IMG/VR virus record: IMGVR_UViG_3300044627_002903
Span: 1 to 36,648 of that record
Source of the DNA: a virus
Reading direction: 5' to 3' (one strand)
DNA: 36,648 nucleotides
This document shows, piece by piece, positions 29,973 to 36,648 of the stretch. The notes beneath the pieces were generated by a model. The model had not been told where the DNA came from. It was given only the letters and a program-made list of their open reading frames with translations, and did no database searches. Position 1 is the stretch's first letter; the number at the start of each line of letters is the position of its first letter. The translations under genes were made by a program, and so were the position numbers.

Positions 29973-30449
29973 ATGGCAGCACCTAAAGGAAACCAATGTT
30001 GGATGCTTCGATTGAAGCATGGGCTAGATGGCAGATTCAAAACTCCGGATGAAATTCTTGAAAACTTTGAACAGTATGTTCAGTGGGCAGAAGAGAACCC
30101 ATTGATTGAAGTTGATTTCAGAGGCAAGGATGCAACAGAGGTCAGATTGCCAAAGAAAAGGCTATTGACAAAGGAAGGCTTTGCGCTGGCCTGTGGCTTC
30201 GCTTCATGGGCTACCCTAGCAGTTTATAAAGGCAAATCAAAAGATTTCGCTCAAGTCTTTACACGCATAGAGCAGGCCATCTATACAAGCAAGCTGGAAG
30301 GGGCTGCCAGTGGCCTATTCAACCACAACATCATAGCCAGAGATTTAGGCCTGATGAACCAGGAGCAAGTGAATTTGCAAGTGGTGGAGGTGATTAAGCC
30401 AAGGCCTAATAAGAAGGGAGCAGAGCAGGAGGCTGATGCCGAAGGTTGA
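29973..30449 (+). CDS. terS: Probable terminase small subunit
   Basis: The product has 158 residues. The start MAAPKGNQCWMLRLKHGLDG matches the (G/A)xxKGNxxW N-terminus of several phage DNA-packaging small subunits. Residues 70-110 are helical and suit oligomerisation (LACGFASWATLAVYKGK), and the C-terminal region is flexible and charged. It overlaps the large subunit gene by 14 bases, the classic order. It would recognise the phage DNA packaging site. Confidence 0.78.
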   Translation: MAAPKGNQCWMLRLKHGLDGRFKTPDEILENFEQYVQWAEENPLIEVDFRGKDATEVRLPKKRLLTKEGFALACGFASWATLAVYKGKSKDFAQVFTRIEQAIYTSKLEGAASGLFNHNIIARDLGLMNQEQVNLQVVEVIKPRPNKKGAEQEADAEG

Positions 30450-31770
30450 TCTCTCAAGTCCTGACTTATGGCAGGAGAAGTACCTTGATGCAGTCACCGA
30501 TCCAAAGACTTACAACATTCTCTGGGGTGGAGCAGGAAGCGGAAAAAGCCAGACCATGATTCAGCTGTTTCTGGCTGAGATATGCGACAACAAGGCCAAC
30601 CAATTCCAGACTTTCTTTGTCATCCGCAAGGTAGCTGCCACCATCAGGAACTCAGTCTTTGCTGACTTCCGCAATAAGATTAGCCAATGGGGTCTGGACA
30701 AGCTCATCAAGGCTAAGACAGGCTACATGGAGCTTCAGTCTGGCACTAACAAGATTGTGTTCCTTGGCTGTGATGATCCTGAGAAGCTGAAGTCACTTAG
30801 CCAGGCAAAGTACATCTGGATTGAGGAGGCCACTGAGCTTACTCTGGAGGACTTTACCCAGATAACTCTCCGACTCAGGGGTAAGTCAGAGCATCCTAAA
30901 AGATTCTTCTTGACCTTTAACCCAGTCTCAGACTCACACTGGATTAAGAAGCGGTTTTTTGATGATGTACCAGCCAAGGAGCAGAACCAGGTACTCCGGC
31001 TGCACGGCACTTACAAGGATGCCATTGACTTCCTCGATGATGAATATGTCACCAGAATGGAAGCACTGAAGTCAGTGAGTCAAACCTATTATGAAGTCTA
31101 TGCTCTTGGTCAGTGGGGCATCTGGGATAGGGAAAGCCTATTTGCCACTAGCTTCGAATACGCTAAACATGTATATGACGGCTACATCAAGGCCTCTCCG
31201 GTGCATAACCTTTACCTATCCTTTGACTTCAATGTCACCAACACTTGCGTAGTCAGCCAGTACATCAAAAACTCTGAGGAAGGCATCTACTATGCCACTA
31301 TCAATGTCATCAAGGTGTATCGGGTGGGTGATCTTGCCAGCCTTTGCCAGACCATCCGGCAGGAGTTCCCTGGTATGACATACATAATCAACGGTGATGC
31401 CTCCGGTGCTTCCCGCAATGCCTTTACTCAGGACAACATCTCAGCTTATGCCCTGATCAAGAACTACCTTCAGGTAAATGACATGCAGCTTCAGGTGGCT
31501 AAGTCTAACCCTAGCCACATAGCCAGCAGGCTGGTGACAATCCTGGTACTCCAGAAGGCCAAGGTGCAGATAAGTGGCAAGCGATGTGAGGAGCTAGTGA
31601 CAGACCTAAAGGAAGCCAAGGTGGACAGGCAGGGCAGCCTTGATGCCTGGAAGAACAAGAACCCAGACAAGTCTCATGCTCTGGATGCCTTCCGCTATTT
31701 TATTTTCTCTAACTTTGCCGAGATAACTAGCAACTTTAATCTGGAAAAGTATGGCACTATGCTGCAATAA
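30436..31770 (+). CDS. terL: Terminase large subunit
   Basis: The product has 444 residues, the usual full length. The ATPase shows Walker A GGAGSGKS (31-38), Walker B YIWIEEATEL (126-135) and the coupling motif FFLTFNPV (157-164). The nuclease domain shows SFDFN with D264, NGDASG with D321 and SHALDAFRY with D417. It powers DNA translocation through the portal and cuts concatemers. It follows the small subunit directly, and its end overlaps the next gene by 20 bases. Confidence 0.96.
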   Translation: MPKVDLSSPDLWQEKYLDAVTDPKTYNILWGGAGSGKSQTMIQLFLAEICDNKANQFQTFFVIRKVAATIRNSVFADFRNKISQWGLDKLIKAKTGYMELQSGTNKIVFLGCDDPEKLKSLSQAKYIWIEEATELTLEDFTQITLRLRGKSEHPKRFFLTFNPVSDSHWIKKRFFDDVPAKEQNQVLRLHGTYKDAIDFLDDEYVTRMEALKSVSQTYYEVYALGQWGIWDRESLFATSFEYAKHVYDGYIKASPVHNLYLSFDFNVTNTCVVSQYIKNSEEGIYYATINVIKVYRVGDLASLCQTIRQEFPGMTYIINGDASGASRNAFTQDNISAYALIKNYLQVNDMQLQVAKSNPSHIASRLVTILVLQKAKVQISGKRCEELVTDLKEAKVDRQGSLDAWKNKNPDKSHALDAFRYFIFSNFAEITSNFNLEKYGTMLQ

Positions 31771-32155
31771 ATGCTACCCAATCTGCCTGCCCTTGCCTAG
31801 CTGCCCAACAGCGGTTTATCTATTCACTCCTCCTGGTGACTATGGCAGAGGCATTCTGGTCAACATCATTAAGCCAGGAGTCAATGTCCAAGGGCAGCAA
31901 TTGCTCAGCATTGGAGGTGATGGATTTGTTGAGATTGACTTAGAGGCACTGCCTGAAGGCTTCTTCAACCCTTGGGGTGGACAGTACACCATCAGCTTTT
32001 CTGACCCTGACTTACCAAATAAACCATTGACCTACATCTCAGTTGATGGTGAGCAATACGACAGCATCTGCCTGAGCTTCATTCAGACAATCAGCAATGA
32101 GGAGACAGTGATAGCAATTATTAATCCTATAAATAATGAACAACCCGATTTATGA
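31751..32155 (+). CDS. Cysteine-rich small structural-type protein
   Basis: The product has 134 residues. The N-terminus MALCCNKCYPICLPLPSC packs five cysteines in eighteen residues, after which the chain looks like one beta domain (VYLFTPPGDYGRGI, then GGDGFVEIDLEALPEGF). The cysteines could bind metal. It overlaps the terminase end by 20 bases and joins the next membrane-protein gene by ATGA. It is probably a virion or assembly protein, because it is placed with packaging and tail genes. Confidence 0.65.
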   Translation: MALCCNKCYPICLPLPSCPTAVYLFTPPGDYGRGILVNIIKPGVNVQGQQLLSIGGDGFVEIDLEALPEGFFNPWGGQYTISFSDPDLPNKPLTYISVDGEQYDSICLSFIQTISNEETVIAIINPINNEQPDL

Positions 32156-32354
32156 TATTGATGCAAGTTGTGGAGGCAAGCGCAGAGGCTGTTGCCTTAT
32201 CGAATTACCTAACGATGCCGAGCCTGCTGATGTTGTTGCTGATAGCTGCACTCAGCGCATCCTTCTCATTGTTTCTGGACTACCTGCTGGAGGATCATCC
32301 AGTTGGGCAGTGGTATCTGTCACAGATTCAGAAGCTCCCGACTTATTGGGCTAA
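32136..32354 (+). CDS. 72-residue protein overlapping a membrane-protein gene
   Basis: The product starts MNNPIYDIDASCGGKRRGCC and ends SWAVVSVTDSEAPDLLG. Codon use is normal. However, most of the frame (32152..32354) is also read in another phase by the membrane-protein gene, which has better start context (ATGA with the preceding stop). Both may be real, or this one may be chance. Cysteines CGGKRRGCC recall the cysteine-rich start of the preceding gene. Confidence 0.4.
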   Translation: MNNPIYDIDASCGGKRRGCCLIELPNDAEPADVVADSCTQRILLIVSGLPAGGSSSWAVVSVTDSEAPDLLG

Positions 32355-32547
32355 GCCCTTAGGGGAATGCCCATTCTGCTCCGGTGCTTGGCAGTTCCTC
32401 ATTATCTCTTGCCTTATTTTTCACTATCCATTTTACTTATGTTCAATATTTTTAGGCGCAAACCATCTGCTCCTGCTCCTGTTCAACAAGTGGCAGAAGA
32501 AGCTGCTGCTCAAGAACAAGGTGACAGAATACTTTACAGGGGTGTAG
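32152..32547 (+). CDS. Small membrane protein with CxxC motif
   Basis: The product has 131 residues. Membrane helices are visible at about 25-45 (LLMLLLIAALSASFSLFLDY) and 82-105 (FLIISCLIFHYPFYLC), with PLGECPFCSGAW between them, a CxxC next to the second helix that recalls small DUF1360-like membrane proteins. It starts in ATGA overlap, and its 3' end overlaps the chaperone gene by 109 bases. A later ATG at 32215 is possible. Function unknown. Confidence 0.6.
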   Translation: MILMQVVEASAEAVALSNYLTMPSLLMLLLIAALSASFSLFLDYLLEDHPVGQWYLSQIQKLPTYWAKPLGECPFCSGAWQFLIISCLIFHYPFYLCSIFLGANHLLLLLFNKWQKKLLLKNKVTEYFTGV

Positions 32548-33191
32548 CTCCGAAAGACCGCTGGGATCAGATTGAGTTTGCCTTCACCTCCGGTGGAGTC
32601 AATTACTTCAAGTTTACAGCAGAGGTCAATGTGCCATTCCAGAGGGCAGTGGCAGCCAGAGACATCTTCACCGAAGAGCTTTGGCAGATTAACCCAGACT
32701 ACCTAAAAGGCTGGAACAATGGCCTAATCAATCTACTGCTGGACAAGAAGAAGAAGGATGATAAGAAGCTCTATGAGATAGGCATTCTCGCATCCCGGCT
32801 AAAGGAGCAGATGGAGCTTTCGGTTAGCCTGGTTAGGCAGATGAAGCTGGCAACGGTTGTCTACTTTGACGAACATGAGAATCCACTGGACTATCAATAC
32901 CCATACAACAAGTCTAAGCTCAGCCATTGGATGGAGCATAATGATGTTCAGGGTTTTTTTTTGAATCTGCCGGAGTACGCCTATCTGCCCTCTTTGACCG
33001 AGTACAGCACGAATTTCCCGAACTATTTGCAGGCAGAAACTCTGCAAAACCTAAACAACCTGAAGCACATTATTGGACTGCAATTACCAGACAGCACAGA
33101 CAGCGATTTGATGAGCAGTATAGAGTTGCAAATGGAGATTTTGAGCGAGTTAAATACTTGGTCGAAAGGCCAATCTACGAGTACTATTTAA
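32439..33191 (+). CDS. Tail assembly chaperone G-like protein (unshifted form)
   Basis: The start is placed at ATG 32439 (MFNIFRRKPSAPAPVQQVAE), because the upstream frame lies inside the membrane gene. The product is 250 residues: a Pro/Ala-rich head, a central domain (ILYRGVAPKDRWDQIEFAFT), and a helix-rich middle. It is the last gene before the tape measure, where tail assembly chaperones are encoded. A run of nine T at 32954..32962 marks a likely frameshift point. After it the normal frame continues for 76 codons and is rich in Leu, Asn and Ser. Confidence 0.6.
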   Translation: MFNIFRRKPSAPAPVQQVAEEAAAQEQGDRILYRGVAPKDRWDQIEFAFTSGGVNYFKFTAEVNVPFQRAVAARDIFTEELWQINPDYLKGWNNGLINLLLDKKKKDDKKLYEIGILASRLKEQMELSVSLVRQMKLATVVYFDEHENPLDYQYPYNKSKLSHWMEHNDVQGFFLNLPEYAYLPSLTEYSTNFPNYLQAETLQNLNNLKHIIGLQLPDSTDSDLMSSIELQMEILSELNTWSKGQSTSTI

Positions 33192-33244
33192 TTGTGAGTA
33201 GCTATATTGCGGATCAAAAGAAGAGGACTAATGTGAGAACATAA
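32439..33244 (+). CDS. Tail assembly chaperone GT-like fusion by -1 frameshift
   Basis: Slipping back one base in T-TTT-TTT (32954..32960) leads into a frame open for 93 codons from 32963 to TAA 33242. The fusion has about 268 residues. Its tail is balanced and helical, rich in Arg, Glu and Tyr (FDEQYRVANGDFERVKYLVE then RPIYEYYLIVSSYIADQKKR), more protein-like than the unshifted tail. In many siphoviruses the T domain is made by such a slip and binds the tape measure. A sequencing error in the T run is the alternative. Confidence 0.55.
32954..32963 (+). promoter_or_regulatory. Slippery T9G run
   Basis: Nine T followed by G in the frame GGT TTT TTT TTG. It contains the canonical X-XXY-YYZ heptamers T-TTT-TTT and T-TTT-TTG. 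A -1 shift here accesses the frame ending at 33244. Confidence 0.6.
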
Positions 33245-33274
33245 TTGTTTAGTGTTTTGGTTTAGTGAAACAGT

Positions 33275-33304
33275 AAAGAGCCACTGATATTCGGTGGCTT
33301 TTTT
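33275..33304 (+). terminator. Rho-independent terminator before tape measure gene
   Basis: AGCCACTG...CGGTGGCT (33279..33299; AGCCAC/GTGGCT plus a wobble and G-C pair) closes over an ATATT loop, is extended by A/T pairs and is followed by a T run. It ends the packaging/chaperone transcript after 33244 and separates it from the tape measure gene. Confidence 0.88.
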
Positions 33305-33310
33305 AATTGT

Positions 33311-33318
33311 TATATTTA
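33311..33318 (+). promoter_or_regulatory. Candidate -7 box for tape measure gene (TATATTTA)
   Basis: TATATTTA matches TAnnTTTG at all but the last base and lies 4 bases before the ATG at 33323, directly after a terminator. If active it would give an essentially leaderless mRNA for the tape measure and tail genes. No TTG lies at the expected -33 distance. Confidence 0.35.
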
Positions 33319-33322
33319 CGGC

Positions 33323-35698
33323 ATGGCAACGATTTCAACTAATGACATTAAGATTAGGTATGTTGTAGAGACAGCCAATCTGGAGGCAGCTGCTAATGCC
33401 TTTGATAAATTATCCGCAGAGGAAAAGCAGGCATTGGCTGAGTTAAAAAAGTTTAACCAGGAGAGCCAATCCACCAACAAGTCAATGGGTGAACTTGGCA
33501 GTATAGCTGGGAAAGTAGGTGGTGTTCTTGGTGGATTATTTGCTGTCGGTCAAATTAAGCAGTTTGCATCGGCTGTCCTTGAGACTACCATTAAGTTTGA
33601 GGCGATGCGGAAGGCAATTGACTTTGCCTCAGGCTCTGCCGAAATGGGACAGAAGAACTTTGAATTTGTTAGGCAGACAGCTCAAAAACTAGGCCTTGAT
33701 TTGAAAGGAGCAGTTGAAGGCTATAAGACCTTTGCCTCTGCCTCTAATCTAGCCGGGCAGAGCAGTCAAGAGACCAACAGACAATTCGCAGCAGTTGCCA
33801 AGGCTGCACAAGTGATGGGATTGTCTGCCGAAGATACTAAAGGCGCATTCCTCGCACTTGGACAAATGATGTCCAAAGGTAATGTACAAGCTGAAGAACT
33901 AAGAGGGCAGCTTGGTGAGCGACTTGTAGGAGCATTTGGAATAGCTGCTAAGGCTATGGGAGTGACTACTGGAGAGCTAAACAAGATGCTTCAGAAAGGT
34001 CAGGTACTTGCTGCTGACTTCCTGCCTAAGTTTGCCACTGAGCTTGAAAATACATTTGGTAAGGGCAACACTCAGGTTACAACTCTTGCCGCCAGCCAAA
34101 ACAAGTTTAACTCATCCATTGACCAGCTGATTCTAGCAATTGGCAACAAACTTAATCCATTCCTGAAGGGTGCATATGATTTGGCTGCTGGTATTGCTGT
34201 TTCACTCGAAAGAGCAGCCGGAGGCAATAAGGCAGCACAAGCTACTGCTGATCAAATTGCAGCTAGAAGAGTAGAGTCTGAACTAGCTCAAAAGATTCTT
34301 GACATAAGCATTAAGCAAGGTGTATTTATAAGCAGGCAATCGGCTGCCAGAGCATTACTTGGAGAAATTGATCAAAGAATTTATAATGCTCAATTAAAGC
34401 AAGTAGATGCTAGATTGACCAAAGATAATCTTAGACTTCAAGCTGCAACCAAAGAAATTTCTGTTCTTCAAGAACAGGAAAAGATTTATGAAAAGATTGC
34501 TGGTGTAATAGTTACTATTCCTCCACCTCCTCCACCAATTGATGAAAAAGAGCTTAAAAAAAGATATGAAGCTGAACTAAAACTTTTAGAAATACTTAAA
34601 GAGCAAAGGATTTTAATGGGTGAACTTTATGGCGATCCATTAGCTAGACTAGGAGCAGATAAGGAGTTTTATAAGGAAAAAGAAAAACTGCAAAAAAGAT
34701 ATAATCAACTATTTCTTGCTGAAGAAATTAAAAATGCTGAGCTTCAGAGTGATGTAGCTGCTGTGGAGTTCGAAAAAGGTGCAAATAGATTATTAATTGC
34801 TCGAAAAGAAGCTAATGTTGAACTTGTAAAAGAAGATAAAGACCTTTATGAAAAGCGACTTGCCGAAATGAAGAAATGGCAGAAGGCTTATGAAAAGGGA
34901 TTACAAGATGAAGTTGAAGCGGCAAAAAAAGCAGAAGAAGAAAAACAAGCAATTAAGCAGCTAACCATAGAACTAGGCCAAACACTTGTAGATGGAGCAT
35001 TTAACTTATACCAGGCTAACCTTAGCAATGAATTATCGGCATTACAGAAGCGATACAACGAGGAAATAAGGTTAGCTGATGGCAATGAGCAAAAGATTAC
35101 CGAAATCAATAATAGAAGAGATCAAAAGGAAAGAGAAATTAAGACTAGGCAATTCCAGGCTGAAAGAAATGCTGCTGTGGCTAGAGTTGTGTTTGAAACT
35201 GCATCAATAATTGCTAAATGGTCAAGCAATCCGATTACATTGCCACTTGCTGCCTTGACTCTAGCAACTCAAGCTGCTCAGATTGGCTTCATATTAGCCC
35301 AACCTGTGCCTGAGTTTGCAGAAGGTACTAAGGGAAAGGCATTCAAAGGAGGTAAGGCAATAGTCGGTGAGCGAGGGGTAGAGAAGGTTGTCACCGAGTC
35401 AGGCAAGGTTTACTTCACTCCACCAACTGCTACTCTGGTGGACTTGCCTAAAGGATCACAAGTAATTCCTAACCACTCCCTGAGCAGGCAGGAGGTGTTC
35501 CTGGCTAACCACTATGCCAACAGAACCACCAGCATTTCTGGCTCTCCGGTGGTAGGCAAGTTAGATGAGCTTGGAAGCATACTCAAAGGCCTGCCCATTA
35601 CTCAGCTCAACATGGATGAGCGAGGCTTTGAGAAGTTTATCCGCACACCAAGGCGAAGCACTAAGATTCTTAACAATAGATTTGGCATCAATAACTAA
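33323..35698 (+). CDS. Tape measure protein
   Basis: The product has 791 residues. The tape-measure N-terminal domain spans about 75-265, with TFASASNLAGQSSQETNRQF, KGAFLALGQMMSKGNVQAEE, LRGQLGERLVGAFGIAAKAM and ADFLPKFATELENTFG. A PPPPPP hinge lies near 400-405. A long charged helix (about 405-620) and two hydrophobic stretches around 625-660 follow (ASIIAKWSSNPITLPLAALT). It sets tail length, near 120 nm at 1.5 angstrom per residue, and is probably ejected. It overlaps the next start by one base (TAATG). Confidence 0.93.
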   Translation: MATISTNDIKIRYVVETANLEAAANAFDKLSAEEKQALAELKKFNQESQSTNKSMGELGSIAGKVGGVLGGLFAVGQIKQFASAVLETTIKFEAMRKAIDFASGSAEMGQKNFEFVRQTAQKLGLDLKGAVEGYKTFASASNLAGQSSQETNRQFAAVAKAAQVMGLSAEDTKGAFLALGQMMSKGNVQAEELRGQLGERLVGAFGIAAKAMGVTTGELNKMLQKGQVLAADFLPKFATELENTFGKGNTQVTTLAASQNKFNSSIDQLILAIGNKLNPFLKGAYDLAAGIAVSLERAAGGNKAAQATADQIAARRVESELAQKILDISIKQGVFISRQSAARALLGEIDQRIYNAQLKQVDARLTKDNLRLQAATKEISVLQEQEKIYEKIAGVIVTIPPPPPPIDEKELKKRYEAELKLLEILKEQRILMGELYGDPLARLGADKEFYKEKEKLQKRYNQLFLAEEIKNAELQSDVAAVEFEKGANRLLIARKEANVELVKEDKDLYEKRLAEMKKWQKAYEKGLQDEVEAAKKAEEEKQAIKQLTIELGQTLVDGAFNLYQANLSNELSALQKRYNEEIRLADGNEQKITEINNRRDQKEREIKTRQFQAERNAAVARVVFETASIIAKWSSNPITLPLAALTLATQAAQIGFILAQPVPEFAEGTKGKAFKGGKAIVGERGVEKVVTESGKVYFTPPTATLVDLPKGSQVIPNHSLSRQEVFLANHYANRTTSISGSPVVGKLDELGSILKGLPITQLNMDERGFEKFIRTPRRSTKILNNRFGINN

Positions 35699-36648
35699 TG
35701 GCGAACTGGAAGTTTTTTCTTGATGGGAATGAAGTAGAAGAACCAATCGGCTGGGATGCTATTGAGTTCACTGCCATTCGGATGGATAGTCATGGCATAG
35801 ATCAACCATTCAGTACTGAGGTCAGGTTCTATGCGGAAGGAGCGAGATACATAAAAAGGATCTATGACCAGTACTTCATCAATCAACCCATTGCCATAAC
35901 CATTACCTCAGATGTAGGCTATGGCAACTCCTCATACCAGTTCGATGGCCTTCTCAATCTGGCAATCTATCAGGAAAAGAATGTCTGTGATACTGACTCT
36001 TGGGAGATTACAGTAGGGATTATTGATGATAATTTCAGGGAGGACTTCAAGGCCAGAACTGATGTAGAGATTGACCTAACAAAAACCAAAGATCTTAATG
36101 ATAGTACCATAAACGCATTGGCATTCCGGAATGTCCGGATGCACCGGATGCCTCTTTACTTGACTGCATCTGGTAAGAACTATGCGGATATTACTGGCTA
36201 TGTAAATTACACTTCAATTGTGGCTCTACAAGCGGCTCTTAGTGTTCCAACCTATTGGAGTCAATCAGATTTAAAAGAGGCTTTTGGAAGTACCTTAGAT
36301 ACAGGTACTATTCAAATAGTAAATGGAAACAATTTTGATGACGGTGCAATTTTTGTCAATAACACAAGTGTAACAAGGACAATTGAATATACAATAAAAA
36401 TCTCATTTGATGGTGTAAGATATGGAGGTGCGGCTAATGCAGAAAATGTACGGCTACGATTAGCAGAATTTGCCGGAAATCAATTTCAATCTGGAATTAC
36501 TCTTGAAAGTTTAAGTCTTGGTTTTAACCAATCATTTTCAAATTTAAACGAAACATATACAGGAACTTTTAATTGTCCTCCAGGGAATACCATAAGCCTA
36601 CAATTTGTAGCTATGCTTTCTGGAGTAGCGTGGGGAGCAGATATCAAT
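35698..36648 (+). CDS. Distal tail / tail-tip protein, N-terminal part (continues at 1)
   Basis: This is the 5' part (317 codons in window, 765 residues in all with 1..1541). It starts MANWKFFLDGNEVEEPIGWD, then GIDQPFSTEVRFYAEGARYI. A beta-sandwich-like insert (ISFDGVRYGGAANAENVRLR) follows at about 235-300. Its start within TAATG at the tape measure stop implies coupled translation. Location right after the tape measure suggests a distal tail protein. The residue at 36521 is Gly codon GGT, whereas the left copy at base 67 gives Asp. Confidence 0.78.
   Translation, partial: MANWKFFLDGNEVEEPIGWDAIEFTAIRMDSHGIDQPFSTEVRFYAEGARYIKRIYDQYFINQPIAITITSDVGYGNSSYQFDGLLNLAIYQEKNVCDTDSWEITVGIIDDNFREDFKARTDVEIDLTKTKDLNDSTINALAFRNVRMHRMPLYLTASGKNYADITGYVNYTSIVALQAALSVPTYWSQSDLKEAFGSTLDTGTIQIVNGNNFDDGAIFVNNTSVTRTIEYTIKISFDGVRYGGAANAENVRLRLAEFAGNQFQSGITLESLSLGFNQSFSNLNETYTGTFNCPPGNTISLQFVAMLSGVAWGADIN
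36455..36648. repeat. Terminal redundancy, right copy
   Basis: This segment repeats bases 1..194 with a single change (G 36521 for A 67, Gly for Asp in the tail protein). Removing one copy gives a circle of 36,454 bp. Confidence 0.9.

Noticed and set aside
1-36648. CRISPR array, diversity-generating retroelement, integrase or attachment site
   Set aside because: No regularly spaced repeats, no reverse transcriptase or template/variable repeat pair, and no tyrosine or serine recombinase motif were seen. The tRNA-like gene has no adjacent integrase.

Overview
The window is a complete, circularly closed genome of a tailed double-stranded DNA phage (Caudoviricetes), most likely a siphovirus of a Bacteroidota (Flavobacteria/Sphingobacteria-like) host. 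The first 194 bases are repeated at the end with one mismatch, and the interrupted gene (35698 to the end, then 1..1541) reads through the joint in frame, so the unit is about 36,454 bp. The host guess rests on promoters of the Bacteroidota type (TTG, 17-23 nt, TAnnTTTG), best seen at 24656..24685, on the scarcity of Shine-Dalgarno sequences, and on the resemblance of many small proteins to those of Bacteroidota phages. No integrase, CRISPR array, reverse transcriptase or rRNA was seen, so a lytic lifestyle is the simplest reading.

Layout. 1..8787 (+): tail tip, fibre and other tail proteins, ending with a probable tail tube protein. 8795..11468 (+): portal and Mu gpF-like minor head protein. 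11484..11990 (-): a PD-(D/E)XK-like nuclease. 12039..14663 (+): two small basic/Cys proteins, an M15 peptidase endolysin, a spanin-like and a holin-like membrane protein, and a virion-type protein. 14698..18190 (-): accessory operons with a DUF3310 protein, a tRNA-like gene with an abnormal anticodon arm, an AT-rich homing endonuclease cassette, several small proteins and a glycosyltransferase. 18265..22474 (+): head-tail joining proteins, a family 25 glycosyltransferase, scaffold and major capsid protein, closed by a bidirectional terminator. 22548..25077 (-): early DNA-metabolism genes (Gp157-like, ssDNA-binding-like, tiny membrane protein, double-repeat putative regulator). 25118..28951 (+): VRR-NUC nuclease, methyltransferase, a structured leader RNA with a 31-codon reading frame and HNH gene, replication initiator-like protein and DnaB helicase. 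29209..35698 (+): small basic protein, second methyltransferase, small and large terminase, overlapping small genes, tail-assembly chaperone with a likely -1 frameshift, and tape measure.

How it works together. DnaB, the winged-helix-like initiator, the ssDNA-binding-like protein and VRR-NUC would replicate and resolve DNA. Terminase packs it through the portal into a shell made from the scaffold and capsid genes. The chaperone G/GT pair would load the 791-residue tape measure, predicting a tail near 120 nm at the usual 1.5 angstrom per residue. The M15 endolysin, holin-like and spanin-like proteins would release progeny. Two glycosyltransferases and two methyltransferases suggest modification of virion, host surface or DNA, but their substrates cannot be read from sequence.

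The most notable items are the T9 slippery run with a 93-codon open -1 frame before the tape measure gene, the structured leader at 26421..26556, the tRNA-like gene lacking a normal anticodon arm, a duplicated tandem-palindrome element bracketing the accessory segment, and a DnaJ-type zinc motif inside the portal protein.
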